Positions 29,172 through 38,565 of a DNA stretch of 64,000 bases are shown here, one piece after another. Position numbers and translations under genes: made by a program. The notes beneath the pieces are model-generated. The model made no database searches. It was given only the letters and a program-made list of their open reading frames with translations, and was not told the origin of the DNA. The stretch is from Skeletonema tropicum (taxonomy: Eukaryota; Bacillariophyta; Thalassiosirophyceae; Thalassiosirales; Thalassiosiraceae). The DNA lies in the NCBI GenBank assembly GCA_037178625.1, contig CM074128.1:1798001-1862000 (forward strand). Direction: 5' to 3'. Position 1 is the first letter of the stretch. Each line of letters opens with the position of its first letter.

Positions 29172-30260
29172 TTAATTATTACATGTGGCACGAGCAACAG
29201 CGCTTGCATAACTGACACTTGAATCGTTGTTTGATCTCACGCGGCTAGACTGTGCATATCTTACAAATCGGACATCAAGCTCTTCACTGCCACTCTTGCT
29301 GTTGACAACAACACTATTCAACCAGACTGCAATGGGATGTCGCCCACAGATCGTATTAGAGTACTCTCTAAAATAATCAGCAAAAGCCCCAGGCCGCTGT
29401 AATTCTATCAGATCCATACCTTTTCTGTCAAGGTACTCAATGAATTGGAACAATTCGTTGATGCCATGTTCTGATACTTCAGAGGAATTTGGTCTCGGAG
29501 TATAACCAAATCGTTGTCCATAATGACAAAAATCGGATGAGATGACTGTGAAGATGCTATCATCGGCTAAATATGACGCAAACAGCTTGCCGTAAAACTC
29601 TTCTATGCTGGTACGAATTGATCCCACCATGATAGGCAATACTTTGACTTGCTCTTGAGAAGACACCGACATGAGTATCTTTGCTATGAAGGGATATTGC
29701 ATCTCTCCCGAATGCTCACGCTCATCCACTCTCTGACTCATCATCTCAAACTTCCCCGTTGATAATAAGCTTTCCCTCAGAGCATCATCTACTTCTAGAT
29801 TCATGAGTGGAGTTTCTATAGTGCTTGCTCCTGATAGGGCACATGATTCCAAATATACGTGATGACTCGGATGGAGGACTACAACAGTACGGATCGATGG
29901 ATTTCTCTCCAGAGCTTCTTTGAGCGCCAAGTATGAATACGCAGCTGTAGGTCCTGAATAACTAAAGCCTGCATGTGGGCATATGCATGCTCTTGGAATA
30001 CCATTGGCCTTGCTTGGAGTAATGTTCTCGGAAGCATCGGCCAAGAACTTCGACAAAGAAGCATCAAGAGCGTTCTTGTCAGCTTCATACCACGATCCAG
30101 CGTGATAGGCGCGTCGAGAGTAATTGAACGACGACGAAGATGAACTCATGCTACTATCTGTTGCGTTGTTCTGAGGCTTGTGTAGAGATTGACCCATGCC
30201 CATGGTTCCGTACAAAAGCTCTGATGTACATATGACATGAAACATGCCGAATAATGCCAT
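29172..30260 (-). CDS. MEMO1: MEMO1 family protein
   Basis: Homolog of human MEMO1, a conserved cytosolic protein with the fold of class III extradiol dioxygenases that binds a metal ion. Motifs: RRAYHAGSWYE at the start of the domain, ACICPHAGFSYSGPTAAYSY, VVVLHPSHHVY, REHSGEMQYPF and VISSDFCHYGQRFGY, with conserved His residues in the positions of the MEMO active-site pocket. The domain is full length. The open frame begins upstream with TTG only; the first ATG in frame is at 30258-30260, giving a 40-residue extension (MALFGMFHVI and onward). A later Met pair (MGMGQSLHK) is an alternative start. Its 3' end is partly duplicated at 28111-28199. Confidence 0.88.
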   Translation of the reverse strand: MALFGMFHVICTSELLYGTMGMGQSLHKPQNNATDSSMSSSSSSFNYSRRAYHAGSWYEADKNALDASLSKFLADASENITPSKANGIPRACICPHAGFSYSGPTAAYSYLALKEALERNPSIRTVVVLHPSHHVYLESCALSGASTIETPLMNLEVDDALRESLLSTGKFEMMSQRVDEREHSGEMQYPFIAKILMSVSSQEQVKVLPIMVGSIRTSIEEFYGKLFASYLADDSIFTVISSDFCHYGQRFGYTPRPNSSEVSEHGINELFQFIEYLDRKGMDLIELQRPGAFADYFREYSNTICGRHPIAVWLNSVVVNSKSGSEELDVRFVRYAQSSRVRSNNDSSVSYASAVARATCNN

Positions 30261-30491
30261 CTGAACATGATAAAGATCTCGATTTTTTGCGGGAGCGCGA
30301 ATATTTTGCGGGAGCCGAAAACTCAATGGATTTCGATCGCAGGTGAATGAATTTGAGAGATGAATAGGCTCTCGCGCTCTGCGATAAGATAGCAGCGATT
30401 GCTCAGCGGTGTCATCTACAGTGTGTCAAAGCCGAAGATATATACGGCTAGCATTTGCGTGTGTCGATAAGATTAGGAGGAGATCGATAAG

Positions 30492-31778
30492 ATGAGCAGT
30501 AGCGACCAAGCAGAAAATAATGGCAGCGGCAAAGAGGCAGATGATGATAATCGCGAAGAGTGGGAAATCAGACGCGATGAACTCAAAGCCACTGGCGACG
30601 GGCACTTCCGCTCAAAGGCCTACCAACCGGCAATTCAAGCCTATGCCGATGCGTTACAGCTCGACCCAACAAATCACATCATACTGTCTAATAAATCTGC
30701 TGCTCATCTAGCCAACGGAGAGAAGTCAAAGGCACTACACGATGCAAGAAAATGCGTAGAGCACTCCGATGGGAAGTGGGCCAAGGGACATACCCGATTG
30801 GCTGCCGCCATGATGAGCTTGGGAAGATATGGAGAAGCAGCTGACGCGTACTCCACTGTGCTGAACGAAGTCGAACCAAATAATGAGGTGGCAAAGAAGG
30901 GGTTGGAAGACTGCCGAAAGAAAGAACAGCAGCTTAGAGAGGAAAAGGAGAGGGAATTGAGGAAAATGCAAGAGGTGTTGGATCAACAAAAGAAAGCTGA
31001 AAAAGAGGCACAGGAAGAGGAAACGAACAAGCAAAATGAAAACAATGGTGGAGACGAGGAAGATGATCTGCTAGATGACTTCTTCTCGGAGGTTGAAAAA
31101 GCAACAGAGAAACCAAAACCCACAACAAAAAGTGAACCAGATGAAGAAGCAACGAATCGAATAAAAACACAACTAAATGATTTGGGCACATCCCAATCAC
31201 AAATTGATCGGCTCCTCCAGGTTAACTATGAGTGGAAAAATCTCAACCCATTCTACGTTCTTGACATACCGCATACGATTGACGATGACTCAATAATTTC
31301 AGCTAGGTATCGGGCACTGAGTTTACTCGTTCACCCAGACAAATGTCTGGATGATCCGGTACGTGCCAAGACTGCATTTGAGCAAGTTCGCAAGGCAATG
31401 AATCAAATGAATGATGTTGATAAGAGGAAGCATGTTCGCGCATTGATAGAAGAAGGTATGAAACAGGGTAAGCGTGTCTGGAAGGAGGAGTGCAGTAAAA
31501 GTAGTAGTGTCCACCTTGACAATGAAGAAGGTCTAGCTCAAGCACAAAGCAAGGCAACAATGAAAATATTTGCTGAGATTGAACAAAAGCGACGTGAGAT
31601 TGAACGGCGTAAACGCAAGTTTGAACAACGCGAACGTGCGCAGGAAGACGATGAAAAGAAGAAAGAGACAGATGAAAGACGGTTTCAAAAGGAATGGAGA
31701 GAGGGAGAGCGTGTTGATAAACGAGTAGGAAATTGGCGAGACTTTCAGGTTGGTGGTAAGAAGAAGCGAACAAGCTGA
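30492..31778 (+). CDS. TPR-J-domain protein, DNAJC8/SPF31-like with N-terminal TPRs
   Basis: A 428-residue protein. Residues about 25-140 form three STI1/Hop-type TPRs (ATGDGHFRSKAYQPAIQAYA, LSNKSAAHLANGEKSKAL, LGRYGEAADAY). A charged coiled segment (140-230) leads to a J domain beginning NPFYVLDIPHTIDDDSI near residue 252, with the HPDK motif at 281-284. The C-terminal part is that of DNAJC8, a spliceosome-associated J protein: MKIFAEIEQKRREIERRKR and RVDKRVGNWRDFQ plus a basic nuclear tail. DNAJC8 normally lacks TPRs, so this is a TPR fusion that may dock Hsp70/Hsp90 C-termini to the spliceosome. Domain calls are from motifs; the partner inference is not proven. Confidence 0.85.
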   Translation: MSSSDQAENNGSGKEADDDNREEWEIRRDELKATGDGHFRSKAYQPAIQAYADALQLDPTNHIILSNKSAAHLANGEKSKALHDARKCVEHSDGKWAKGHTRLAAAMMSLGRYGEAADAYSTVLNEVEPNNEVAKKGLEDCRKKEQQLREEKERELRKMQEVLDQQKKAEKEAQEEETNKQNENNGGDEEDDLLDDFFSEVEKATEKPKPTTKSEPDEEATNRIKTQLNDLGTSQSQIDRLLQVNYEWKNLNPFYVLDIPHTIDDDSIISARYRALSLLVHPDKCLDDPVRAKTAFEQVRKAMNQMNDVDKRKHVRALIEEGMKQGKRVWKEECSKSSSVHLDNEEGLAQAQSKATMKIFAEIEQKRREIERRKRKFEQRERAQEDDEKKKETDERRFQKEWREGERVDKRVGNWRDFQVGGKKKRTS

Positions 31779-31819
31779 TGATCAGAGATTATTATACATA
31801 TACATAGCTTCCTATATTA

Positions 31820-32408
31820 TTAAACAATGCTCTTCCTTGCAGCTAGTTCTTCACGAGTGTACATAATTAGCCGTTCTGACATATCACCCAGAGATCTTGC
31901 TGATCGCTCGATCATCGAATGTGCCATTCTTTCTATTTGCTCGCCTTTCTCGTCCAAGGTCAAGTGTCCTTTGAACTTGTGATTCCATTCTTGATCTGGT
32001 TACACAAAAGGCTAGAATAGTCATATTGATGCCTTCATGGGAGAATGGGACGGCCATGGCAACACTGAGGCCACTGCATTGGCCACTCCGAAGCGCCTGA
32101 GCTCCACTTGGTGATTCACTTGTCAGCTTGAAAACGTTCTTCGTCTCCTTTGTCAACTTGCACATTGCTGCAGAGAGGCGGTGCTTCATCTTCTGAGCAG
32201 CTTCACCTTCGTATAAATTCATTGCTTGCCGACGCACCGATCGGTCTACTGCATCACTCACATGATAGTGGACAAGTTTATGCTTCGAAGCATCGATCCT
32301 TAGCCATATCTCTGCAATATCGAAGTCAAGTTCTTCGCATACCTTCGAGAGAAGAGCGGGGGCGAACGAAGAATTTTCATTTGACATTTCTCCAGCATAC
32401 ATACTCAT
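31820..32408 (-). CDS. Small GAF-like domain protein, one apparent frameshift
   Basis: About 195 residues. The N-terminal 140 residues resemble a GAF fold: an opening helix (LLSKVCEELDFDIAEIWL), a strand with LVHYHVSD, a central helix pair, and VAMAVPFSHEGINMTILAFC as the last strands. The frame shifts at a CC pair (31954-31955 on the + strand). After removal of one base a helix continues (DEKGEQIERMAHSMIERS, then MYTREELAARKSIV) to a TAA at 31820-31822. The unshifted frame runs into low-complexity sequence and an early stop. Ligand unknown; it might be a regulatory partner of a cyclase, phosphodiesterase or kinase. Confidence 0.55.
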
Positions 32409-32998
32409 TTATGAGTCTCACCCCTCTCAACTGCTAGCTCCTAAGTATTCCTTCGACTGCTTATAGTATTTAGCACAATAAAAAGTCTCTACTTCTATTG
32501 ACGTAAGAAGAGATAGAAGGAGAGGGCTACTGCAACATACTACAACATGTCATCTAAGTATGGTACTTTTACCTTTTACTAACCCAGAAGGTCGGTGTCA
32601 ATAAGACATCATCTTTTTAGCTACGTGGCGACATTTTGACAACCTCGAATCTGCGGCGGAATTAGTATCTTTGTCTCATCGGGTTCTCTTCATCTTCTTC
32701 CGGAAGCCTTTTTGCCCGAACGCTTTTGCACTATCGTACATATGTTGTCTCAGTTGTCATCCAACACCAACCAATGCATGCACCAACTAGTTAATAGGAG
32801 TATGTATGTAGGTGGCATAGTCAATCCATGCAAGGTCATACACTACTTACCATCAAGGAGTGTAGTTACTGTCAGTGAATGTGGCGTGCGAATGATTATG
32901 TTTCATTACATACCGTAGCTGAAATCAAACAATTGCTCTATTAGTAGATTTTTATTAACAAGTACGATGTCTCATAGCCCCATTTTGGACTTGTCTAT
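32409..32998. other. Intergenic, nothing recognised
   Basis: About 590 bp between the start of the GAF-like gene and the stop of hemL. No gene, tRNA or clear repeat was seen. It should contain the GAF-like gene promoter and the hemL 3' end. Confidence 0.35.
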
Positions 32999-34603
32999 TT
33001 ACAGAGTAGCCATAACTTCGTCTGCGATAGCAATTGTCCTCTCGATATCTTCATCAGTGTGTGCCATACTCATGAAACCAGCTTCGTACATGGAAGGTGC
33101 CAAGTAAACACCTCTCTCCAACATAGCTCTGTGCCACTTTCCGAACTTCTCGGCATCAGCCTTGGTGGCTTGCTGGAAGTTCTTTACGGGTCCCTCAACG
33201 AAATACCAGCCGAACATACCACCGGCATAGTCTCCTGAGATGGGAAGTCCGTGCTTCTCAGCAGTAGCAACAATACCATCCACAAGCTTCTTTGCCTTCC
33301 TCTCCAACTCTTCGTAAACACCTGGTTCCCTCAATTTCTTCATGGTCTCAATTCCAGCGGTCATGGCAAGTGGGTTACCAGACAAAGTTCCTGCTTGGTA
33401 CATAGGTCCAGCAGGGGCAACCATCTCCATAATTTCCTTCTTTCCTCCGTAAGCACCAACAGGCAATCCTCCTCCAATAACCTTACCCATGGTTGTGAGA
33501 TCAGGGGTGACACCGAAGTATTCCTGTGCTCCTCCGTAGGAAACACGGAAGCCAGTCATAACCTCGTCAAAGACCAAAACAGCTCCGTTATCGGTACAGA
33601 GCTGACGGATGCCCTCAAGGAATTCTTTGTCGGGTTTGATGAAACCAGAGTTTCCAACAACAGGCTCCAAAATAACAGCAGCAATCTCCTCCTTATTGTC
33701 ATCAAAGATGGCCTTCACAGCGTCCAAGTTGTTGTACTCTGCGCAAAGGGTGGCCTTGGTGGCACTTCCGGGAACACCAGGACTGTCAGGAAGACCCAAA
33801 GTGGCAACACCAGATCCGGCCTGAACCAAGAAGGCATCAGCGTGTCCGTGGTAGCATCCCTCGAATTTGATAACCTTCTCGCGGCTAGTGAAAGCACGGC
33901 AAAGACGGATCATACCCATGCAAGCCTCAGTTCCAGAGTTGGTGAAACGAACCATTTCTACAGAAGGGACGGCATCAATGACAGCCTTGGCAAGTTCGTT
34001 CTCAAGGGCGCAAGGAGCACCGAAAGAAGTTCCCTTGTCCATTGTCTTCTTGACAGCATCGAGAACATCGTCATCAGCATGTCCAAGAATAGCAGGTCCC
34101 CAAGTTCCAACGTAATCAATGTATTTGTTTCCATCGACATCCCAAGCGTAGGCGCCCTTTACGGTGTCAAAGACGACAGGGTTTCCTCCGACAGATTTGA
34201 AGGCACGCACAGGGGATGAAACTCCACCAGGCATAAGCTGTAGAAAAGTAGAGATGATAATAATGTAAGTAAACTTGTTTCTGTGTTGATAATCGTTCAA
34301 AGAACAATTGTTGAAAGGTATGTAGACGTGCAGAACGAGCATAGCTAATCAGCTACACATCTCATGCTCAGTTCCATCACCAAAGACACTTCCACTTTAA
34401 AAAAGTTTCTTTGCAAGTAATCTCCAACACCAAGTTAGCAAATGATCACTCACAGTCTGGGCCTCAGCGAAGATCTCCTCACTCTTGGTGAAAGTATAAG
34501 TTTCTGTGACAGTGGACTTAAGAGCAGTAGAGCGTCCAGCCGATGAAGAGGCAGTGAAGGCGGCGGCAGAGCCGATAAGAAGAGAGGCAAGAGCGAGCTT
34601 CAT
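32999..34603 (-). CDS. hemL: Glutamate-1-semialdehyde 2,1-aminomutase, plastid-targeted
   Basis: This PLP enzyme converts glutamate-1-semialdehyde to 5-aminolevulinate, the committed precursor of chlorophyll and heme in the plastid C5 pathway (EC 5.4.3.8). Exon 1 is 34454-34603 and exon 2 32999-34237, with a 216-bp intron (GTGAGT..ACAG). Exon 1 encodes a signal peptide, [20 protein letters not shown], with the A-A-F plastid motif, then a short transit segment and the start of the mature enzyme ([10 protein letters not shown]). Exon 2 continues [62 protein letters not shown] and [16 protein letters not shown] with the Schiff-base Lys. Total 462 residues, as expected. Codon use is strongly biased, consistent with a highly expressed gene. 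Confidence 0.95.
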
Positions 34604-34808
34604 TGTTGCATGTATAATTGATCACGAAGTAATGGTGATGCCAAAGAAGGATTGGATTCTTTGTTGCTGTGGTTGTTAGTGGCAAACTGCAACAAAAGAT
34701 CCATCTTTGTGCGTCACATCAAAAAGTGGCAAAAATGAAAGCTGCCAGGTGTAACCTCTCTCGCCTCTCTTTTCCCCTTCACAGAAAAGGATCAAGCAAT
34801 ACTTAGAT

Positions 34809-34845
<37 letters not shown>

Positions 34846-35381
34846 TTAGATCAAATCAAGTTTCGAGGTCAGCGTGATTTGACTTCAATTCTTGTCACTT
34901 GCAGCGCTTGCTGCGCAGAAGTACCAAAGCTACTGGCGAGAGCACGAGTCTGGTGTAGTTGGTAATAGTGAACATGTTCAAAGAAATAATTAAAAATCGA
35001 GTTGTGACGCAGATGGCAATACACACGTTAGACATGTGACCCATTCATGGTCACATACACGCAGGCGTTTCTTTGAAGGCAAAATGTGGTGTGCAACACT
35101 ATGTATCTCTTTCTCATTCCTGTCCGTGCTCTCGTGCTCTCATAGCCACTTTTTTCAAGTTCAGCATTATTTTTGTGCGGCTGATTTGCAGGAACTGGAC
35201 ATAGGCTATATAAGACGTTGATAGTCGCATATGCACGATTTTAGAATGTAAAACGTTCAAACACATGAATATGAAACTTTCATCATCACTTTTCATAGCT
35301 AGTATATGCGCATTTCAATAACAGTTGATAATCATTTCAAATACTTGCTTTACCGTTAAACAAAGCTACCGCATCATATTA
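34604..35381. other. Intergenic region between hemL and the HACD gene
   Basis: It holds the hemL promoter side and, at 34798-34855, a poly(A) tract flanked by direct repeats (separate entry). No ORF with a plausible product. The rest is unremarkable AT-rich sequence. Confidence 0.4.
34798..34855. repeat. Poly(A) tract of 33 bases flanked by 15-bp direct repeats
   Basis: AATACTTAGATCAAA occurs at 34798-34812 and again at 34841-34855, with only adenines between (A run 34810-34842). This is what target-primed insertion of a bare poly(A) tail would leave: a target-site duplication around a tail with no body. Replication slippage of a short A run within a duplicated segment is the alternative. 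Confidence 0.8.
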
Positions 35382-36110
35382 TCATGCACACCTCAATCCT
35401 CCTTCTTTCTCGTTGACTTGGACTTGCCCTTCTTCCCCATCAACACAGGCAGTCCCTTCTTCAACAAGGCCGGATAAGGCCATGGTCGGTCCCAATAACG
35501 TATTGATACCAACAACCATGACTAACAGACCAACTTGCATCCAATGCAAAGAACTTCTTGTTGTTGCATCCACCACTAACAACTGCTTCAAATGCCAATA
35601 CGCTCCAACCGCCTCATGCAAATGCTCCCATAAGGAAAGGTAAAAATCGGCAACACCAAACGAACATACCGCTGCCAATTCCGACGACGGAAACAAATAC
35701 ATTGGATACCGACCAACTTCGGTCAGTGCCCAACTGTACAATACCAATGTACTAATCAGTACCGTCGAATCCTCCAGTGACGATAGGCCCGCAGGAAGTA
35801 CAATTAGCAGACATGACATGCGTATCAGATGTAATACAACGCCCAAAACCAAATTCCCTTTGAGTTGACCTATGGCTATCCTTCCAACTTCAATGAAACA
35901 TATCCCTTCGAGGAATAAGAGCAAGTTGATGATTGGCAATCGTTCATCTTCTGTTGTTAATGCATTATCGAAAAATGGAAGTGTCAATTGTTGAATGAGA
36001 GATGGTAGTGATGCTTGGATGATAGATAGTTGAGAGAGGAGGAGGAAGAGGACAAATGTCCATCCGAGGAGTGCTCCCAAGTTTAGAACTGTAAATATTG
36101 TTGCGTCCAT
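35382..36110 (-). CDS. 3-hydroxyacyl-CoA dehydratase (HACD/PTPLA) family membrane protein, internal frame disturbed
   Basis: Multi-spanning ER protein of the very-long-chain fatty acid elongation family. Supporting motifs are the early LLLFLEGICFIEVGRIAIG helix and the family hallmark WALTEVGRYPMYLF; the tail is GPTMALSGL. The ATG at 36108-36110 is used because the frame upstream starts only with GTG. Between the hallmark and the last helix, the catalytic-loop sequence appears in a neighbouring frame (VRLVLPIFTFPYG). It returns to frame only after two further shifts, giving P-Y-G-A-F-A-E at the position of the family P-x-G-x-x-x-E. Three extra bases near 35666, 35627-35629 and 35616 would explain this without changing length. 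In that reading the usual catalytic Tyr before the Pro is Phe. Function is therefore uncertain. Confidence 0.65.
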   Translation of the reverse strand: MDATIFTVLNLGALLGWTFVLFLLLSQLSIIQASLPSLIQQLTLPFFDNALTTEDERLPIINLLLFLEGICFIEVGRIAIGQLKGNLVLGVVLHLIRMSCLLIVLPAGLSSLEDSTVLISTLVLYSWALTEVGRYPMYLFPSSELAAVCSFGVADFYLSLWEHLHEAVGAYWHLKQLLVVDATTRSSLHWMQVGLLVMVVGINTLLGPTMALSGLVEEGTACVDGEEGQVQVNEKEGGLRCA

Positions 36111-36470
36111 GATGAATTCTATTACAAGATGATTGTGAAAAACCACGGGAGAAAAGCCTGACGACGAAAAGGATTTGTAGAGAGAATCTCTCCTACAATA
36201 TTATATCGATCAGCTCAATCAATCAAAGCCAACCGTAAACACAAACGTTACAGTGCAGCCTGAGTATATTATGTTGCTAGTTGCTAGAGATGTTGACCTA
36301 TGTTGACGACGTCAAGATTTGCTTCCACGGTCGGCCCACGTGGGCCAAAATACAAGGGGCTGCCAGTAACTAAATAATCATAATTAGCCCCCAATACAAA
36401 CCCTTCATTTTTGCACGGATTCGTGTATGTTTGAGCAACTTTTCAGCCTGCCATCGCCATCTGCCATCAC

Positions 36471-37439
36471 TAGAGATGGGTCACGTTCCATCATATCACA
36501 CCTCGTGTGATCATCAAAAATTTTCAGGACGATGGACGTGAGTGTAACGTGAGCCAACGTGAGCAAAAACGCAGGTTTACGAGAAAGCAGTCAGATTTAC
36601 GAGAAAGCAGTAATAAAAGAGCAATTATGTTAATCTATTCTTACTCCAATGCTCCTTGCGATCAAATAAGCCCCCCAGCTTACTCATGCAGCACACACAA
36701 ACCCCCATCATCTCATTCAACAAGTCTCAGAAGAGCAACAAGTGGTCGTGTTGACCAATATCCGTTTCAGTATCCCTCAATGGAGGAAGGTAGGCATCAG
36801 CGACAGGCTTCTCCGTCAACTCTTCATAGTACATGTGTAGAAGGCGGTTGTTTTCACGGGTGTACATGATGCGCTGGGCAAGTTCTGGATCCATCCTGGA
36901 CCTCCTAATGGATAGTACTTGAGATGCACGACTCCAAACTCTCTCCGAAGCTGCGGAGGTGGCAGGAATGGCAAGGAAAGCTCGAGCCAATTTGGCAACT
37001 GTTGGAAACTTGTGCTCATTCACACTCCACCATGCCAATGGGTCATTGAAATCTCCGTCAGAATTCTTGATGGGCTGAGAATTCACTATGTGGAGGAATG
37101 CTTGCAGTTCAGAATGACACTTCTCGCTCAGCATGTCATCTTCTCCATCTTCCTCATTATCGACATCAAACAATCCGACACTGCTATTTGTAGAATAAGT
37201 GCTAGTAGCAGGAGTGACCACCATGGAGGCGGAGAGAGACCTACCGCAGCATCGAGGCGCTGATGTAACTTGTCAAAAGTTGAGAGCGCAAGAGAGGGTC
37301 TTCGAGTGTTTAGTACACACACAAGTTGAGAATTTAATAGGTTATGAGGGTCACGTTCTTCACGTGATGAGGGGTCGAGAGATGGTCGGTCACGTTTCAC
37401 GTGATCACGTGAATTTTTTTTTCCGTGACCCATCTCTAG
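36471..37439. mobile_element. hAT-family DNA transposon, deletion derivative
   Basis: The element is 969 bp. It starts TAGAGATGGGTCACG at 36471 and ends with the exact inverse CGTGACCCATCTCTA at 37439, the terminal sequence style of hAT elements. It is flanked by an 8-bp target duplication GCCATCAC (36463-36470 and 37440-37447), also hAT-like. It contains only the C-terminal dimerisation region of a hAT transposase, so it is non-autonomous. Internal sequence near both ends has extra copies of TCACGTGATCACGTG-like palindromic motifs, possible transposase binding sites. Confidence 0.92.
36727..37224 (-). pseudogene. hAT transposase fragment, C-terminal dimerisation domain
   Basis: An open frame of 165 codons lacking the N-terminal zinc finger and catalytic regions. 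It preserves the hATC domain: DPLAWWSVNEHKFPTVAKLA, then FLAIPATSAASERVWSRA and LSIRRSRMDPE. The reading frame is intact, which suggests a fairly recent internal deletion of a full element rather than long decay. Confidence 0.88.
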
Positions 37440-37447
37440 CCATCACG

Positions 37448-38356
37448 CACCTTCTACCAGCTTCTACCGAACACAAAACATCAACCATGTCGTCACCGAC
37501 TGTATGCGTATGCACGGCAAACTATCCACCAAAAGACAGCAACGAGCGATGACGATGTTAATTATCATCACTGGCTGCGTGCATTCGCAACAATTTTTAT
37601 GGCATAGTTGCGTTATTATTATTAAATATTCATGGAGAAGCTGACTTACTGCCCCTCCCGACACATCAACACATCATCGGTTCGTCTTCTCTTCACGGCA
37701 ACAGAATCAAAAGAAAAGAATAATCATGACGCCTTAATCTAGGGCATCAGCGGCCTACAAATATTTACATTGGCGTGTCCCCAATGGTTCATGGCATCCA
37801 ACATGCCGTAAGAGAAGGGATGAATCTTACTCATCACTATCCAAAACATGATTTTTTACGTCCTCGGAATCAATACATTTCATTGCGCGACAGATCTCCA
37901 ACAACTTTTTCGCTCAGCTCATGCGCAGAAAAGCAATCAATCATGGCGGGCAATCCGAGCTCTCACAGCCATTCATTCAATCATGGATGGCTTTCTCGTG
38001 ATGGCCGAGAGAAAAAGTCGTTGAGATGACTTGTTGCTGCTTTCATGTGCTCATAATTTTTCGTTTGGAAAACTGTCAACATCATTTACTAGCAAATCAT
38101 CCATGTCGGCAATGACAATCACCTCCGACCTCCGCTCGCCGGCCTCTTCTACAGCTGCCTTCCAACAACGTTCAGCAAGCATCGCCGGCCGCTTCTACCG
38201 CCGCCTTCCAACAACGTTCACCCGCAAGCATCGCCTTTCGCCGCAGCCGATGATTCCAGTGATTCATCCTCTGTTCAGTTTTGATAATAATAATATAAAG
38301 AATTTAAAGTAGGATGAGATCAAGCAACAATCAACTTCAGCACCGTGGAAGCCGGT
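37448..38356. repeat. Gene-poor stretch with a short coding-like duplication
   Basis: No gene is supported. Near 38140-38240 a roughly 48-bp segment is duplicated (CTTCTAC..GCCTTCCAACAACGTTCA..GCAAGCATCGCC appears twice, with small differences). Open frames through it are short and have no recognisable product. Confidence 0.5.
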
Positions 38357-38565
38357 GCTATACAAATTGGCCCATCGCTGAGGAAAGCCGGCGATTCAAA
38401 TAACGGCCCATTCATCGCTGAGGTAAAGCCGGCGATTCAAATAACGGCCCATTCATCGCTGAGGAAAGCCGGCGATTCAAATAACGGCCCATTCATCGCT
38501 GAGGAAAGCCGGCGATTCAAATAATGGCCCATTATCGCCGAGGAAGGCCGGCGATTAATTAAATT
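38357..38565. repeat. Minisatellite, 40-bp unit, about five copies
   Basis: The unit contains GCTGAGGAAAGCCGGCGATT followed by CAAATAACGGCCCATTCATC. Copies start near 38391, 38432, 38472, 38512 and 38551, with spacings 41, 40, 40 and 39. The outer copies are more diverged, as usual for minisatellites. Confidence 0.88.

Larger units (their letters stand above)
27133..29254. repeat. 1,061-bp near-perfect tandem duplication carrying an SDR gene
   Basis: The unit 27133-28193 is repeated at 28194-29254. The only difference I found is C at 28112 versus T at 29173. Each unit holds about 120 bp of 5' flank, the full SDR gene and the last roughly 80 bp of the neighbouring minus-strand MEMO1 gene. The duplication junction is at CATATC, present at both ends. 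Near-identity, including noncoding flanks, indicates a very recent event or active gene conversion. Confidence 0.93.

Noticed and set aside
33251..34219. 322-codon plus-strand frame across hemL
   Set aside because: It is the complement of a strongly codon-biased gene; long antisense frames are expected there and the product resembles nothing.
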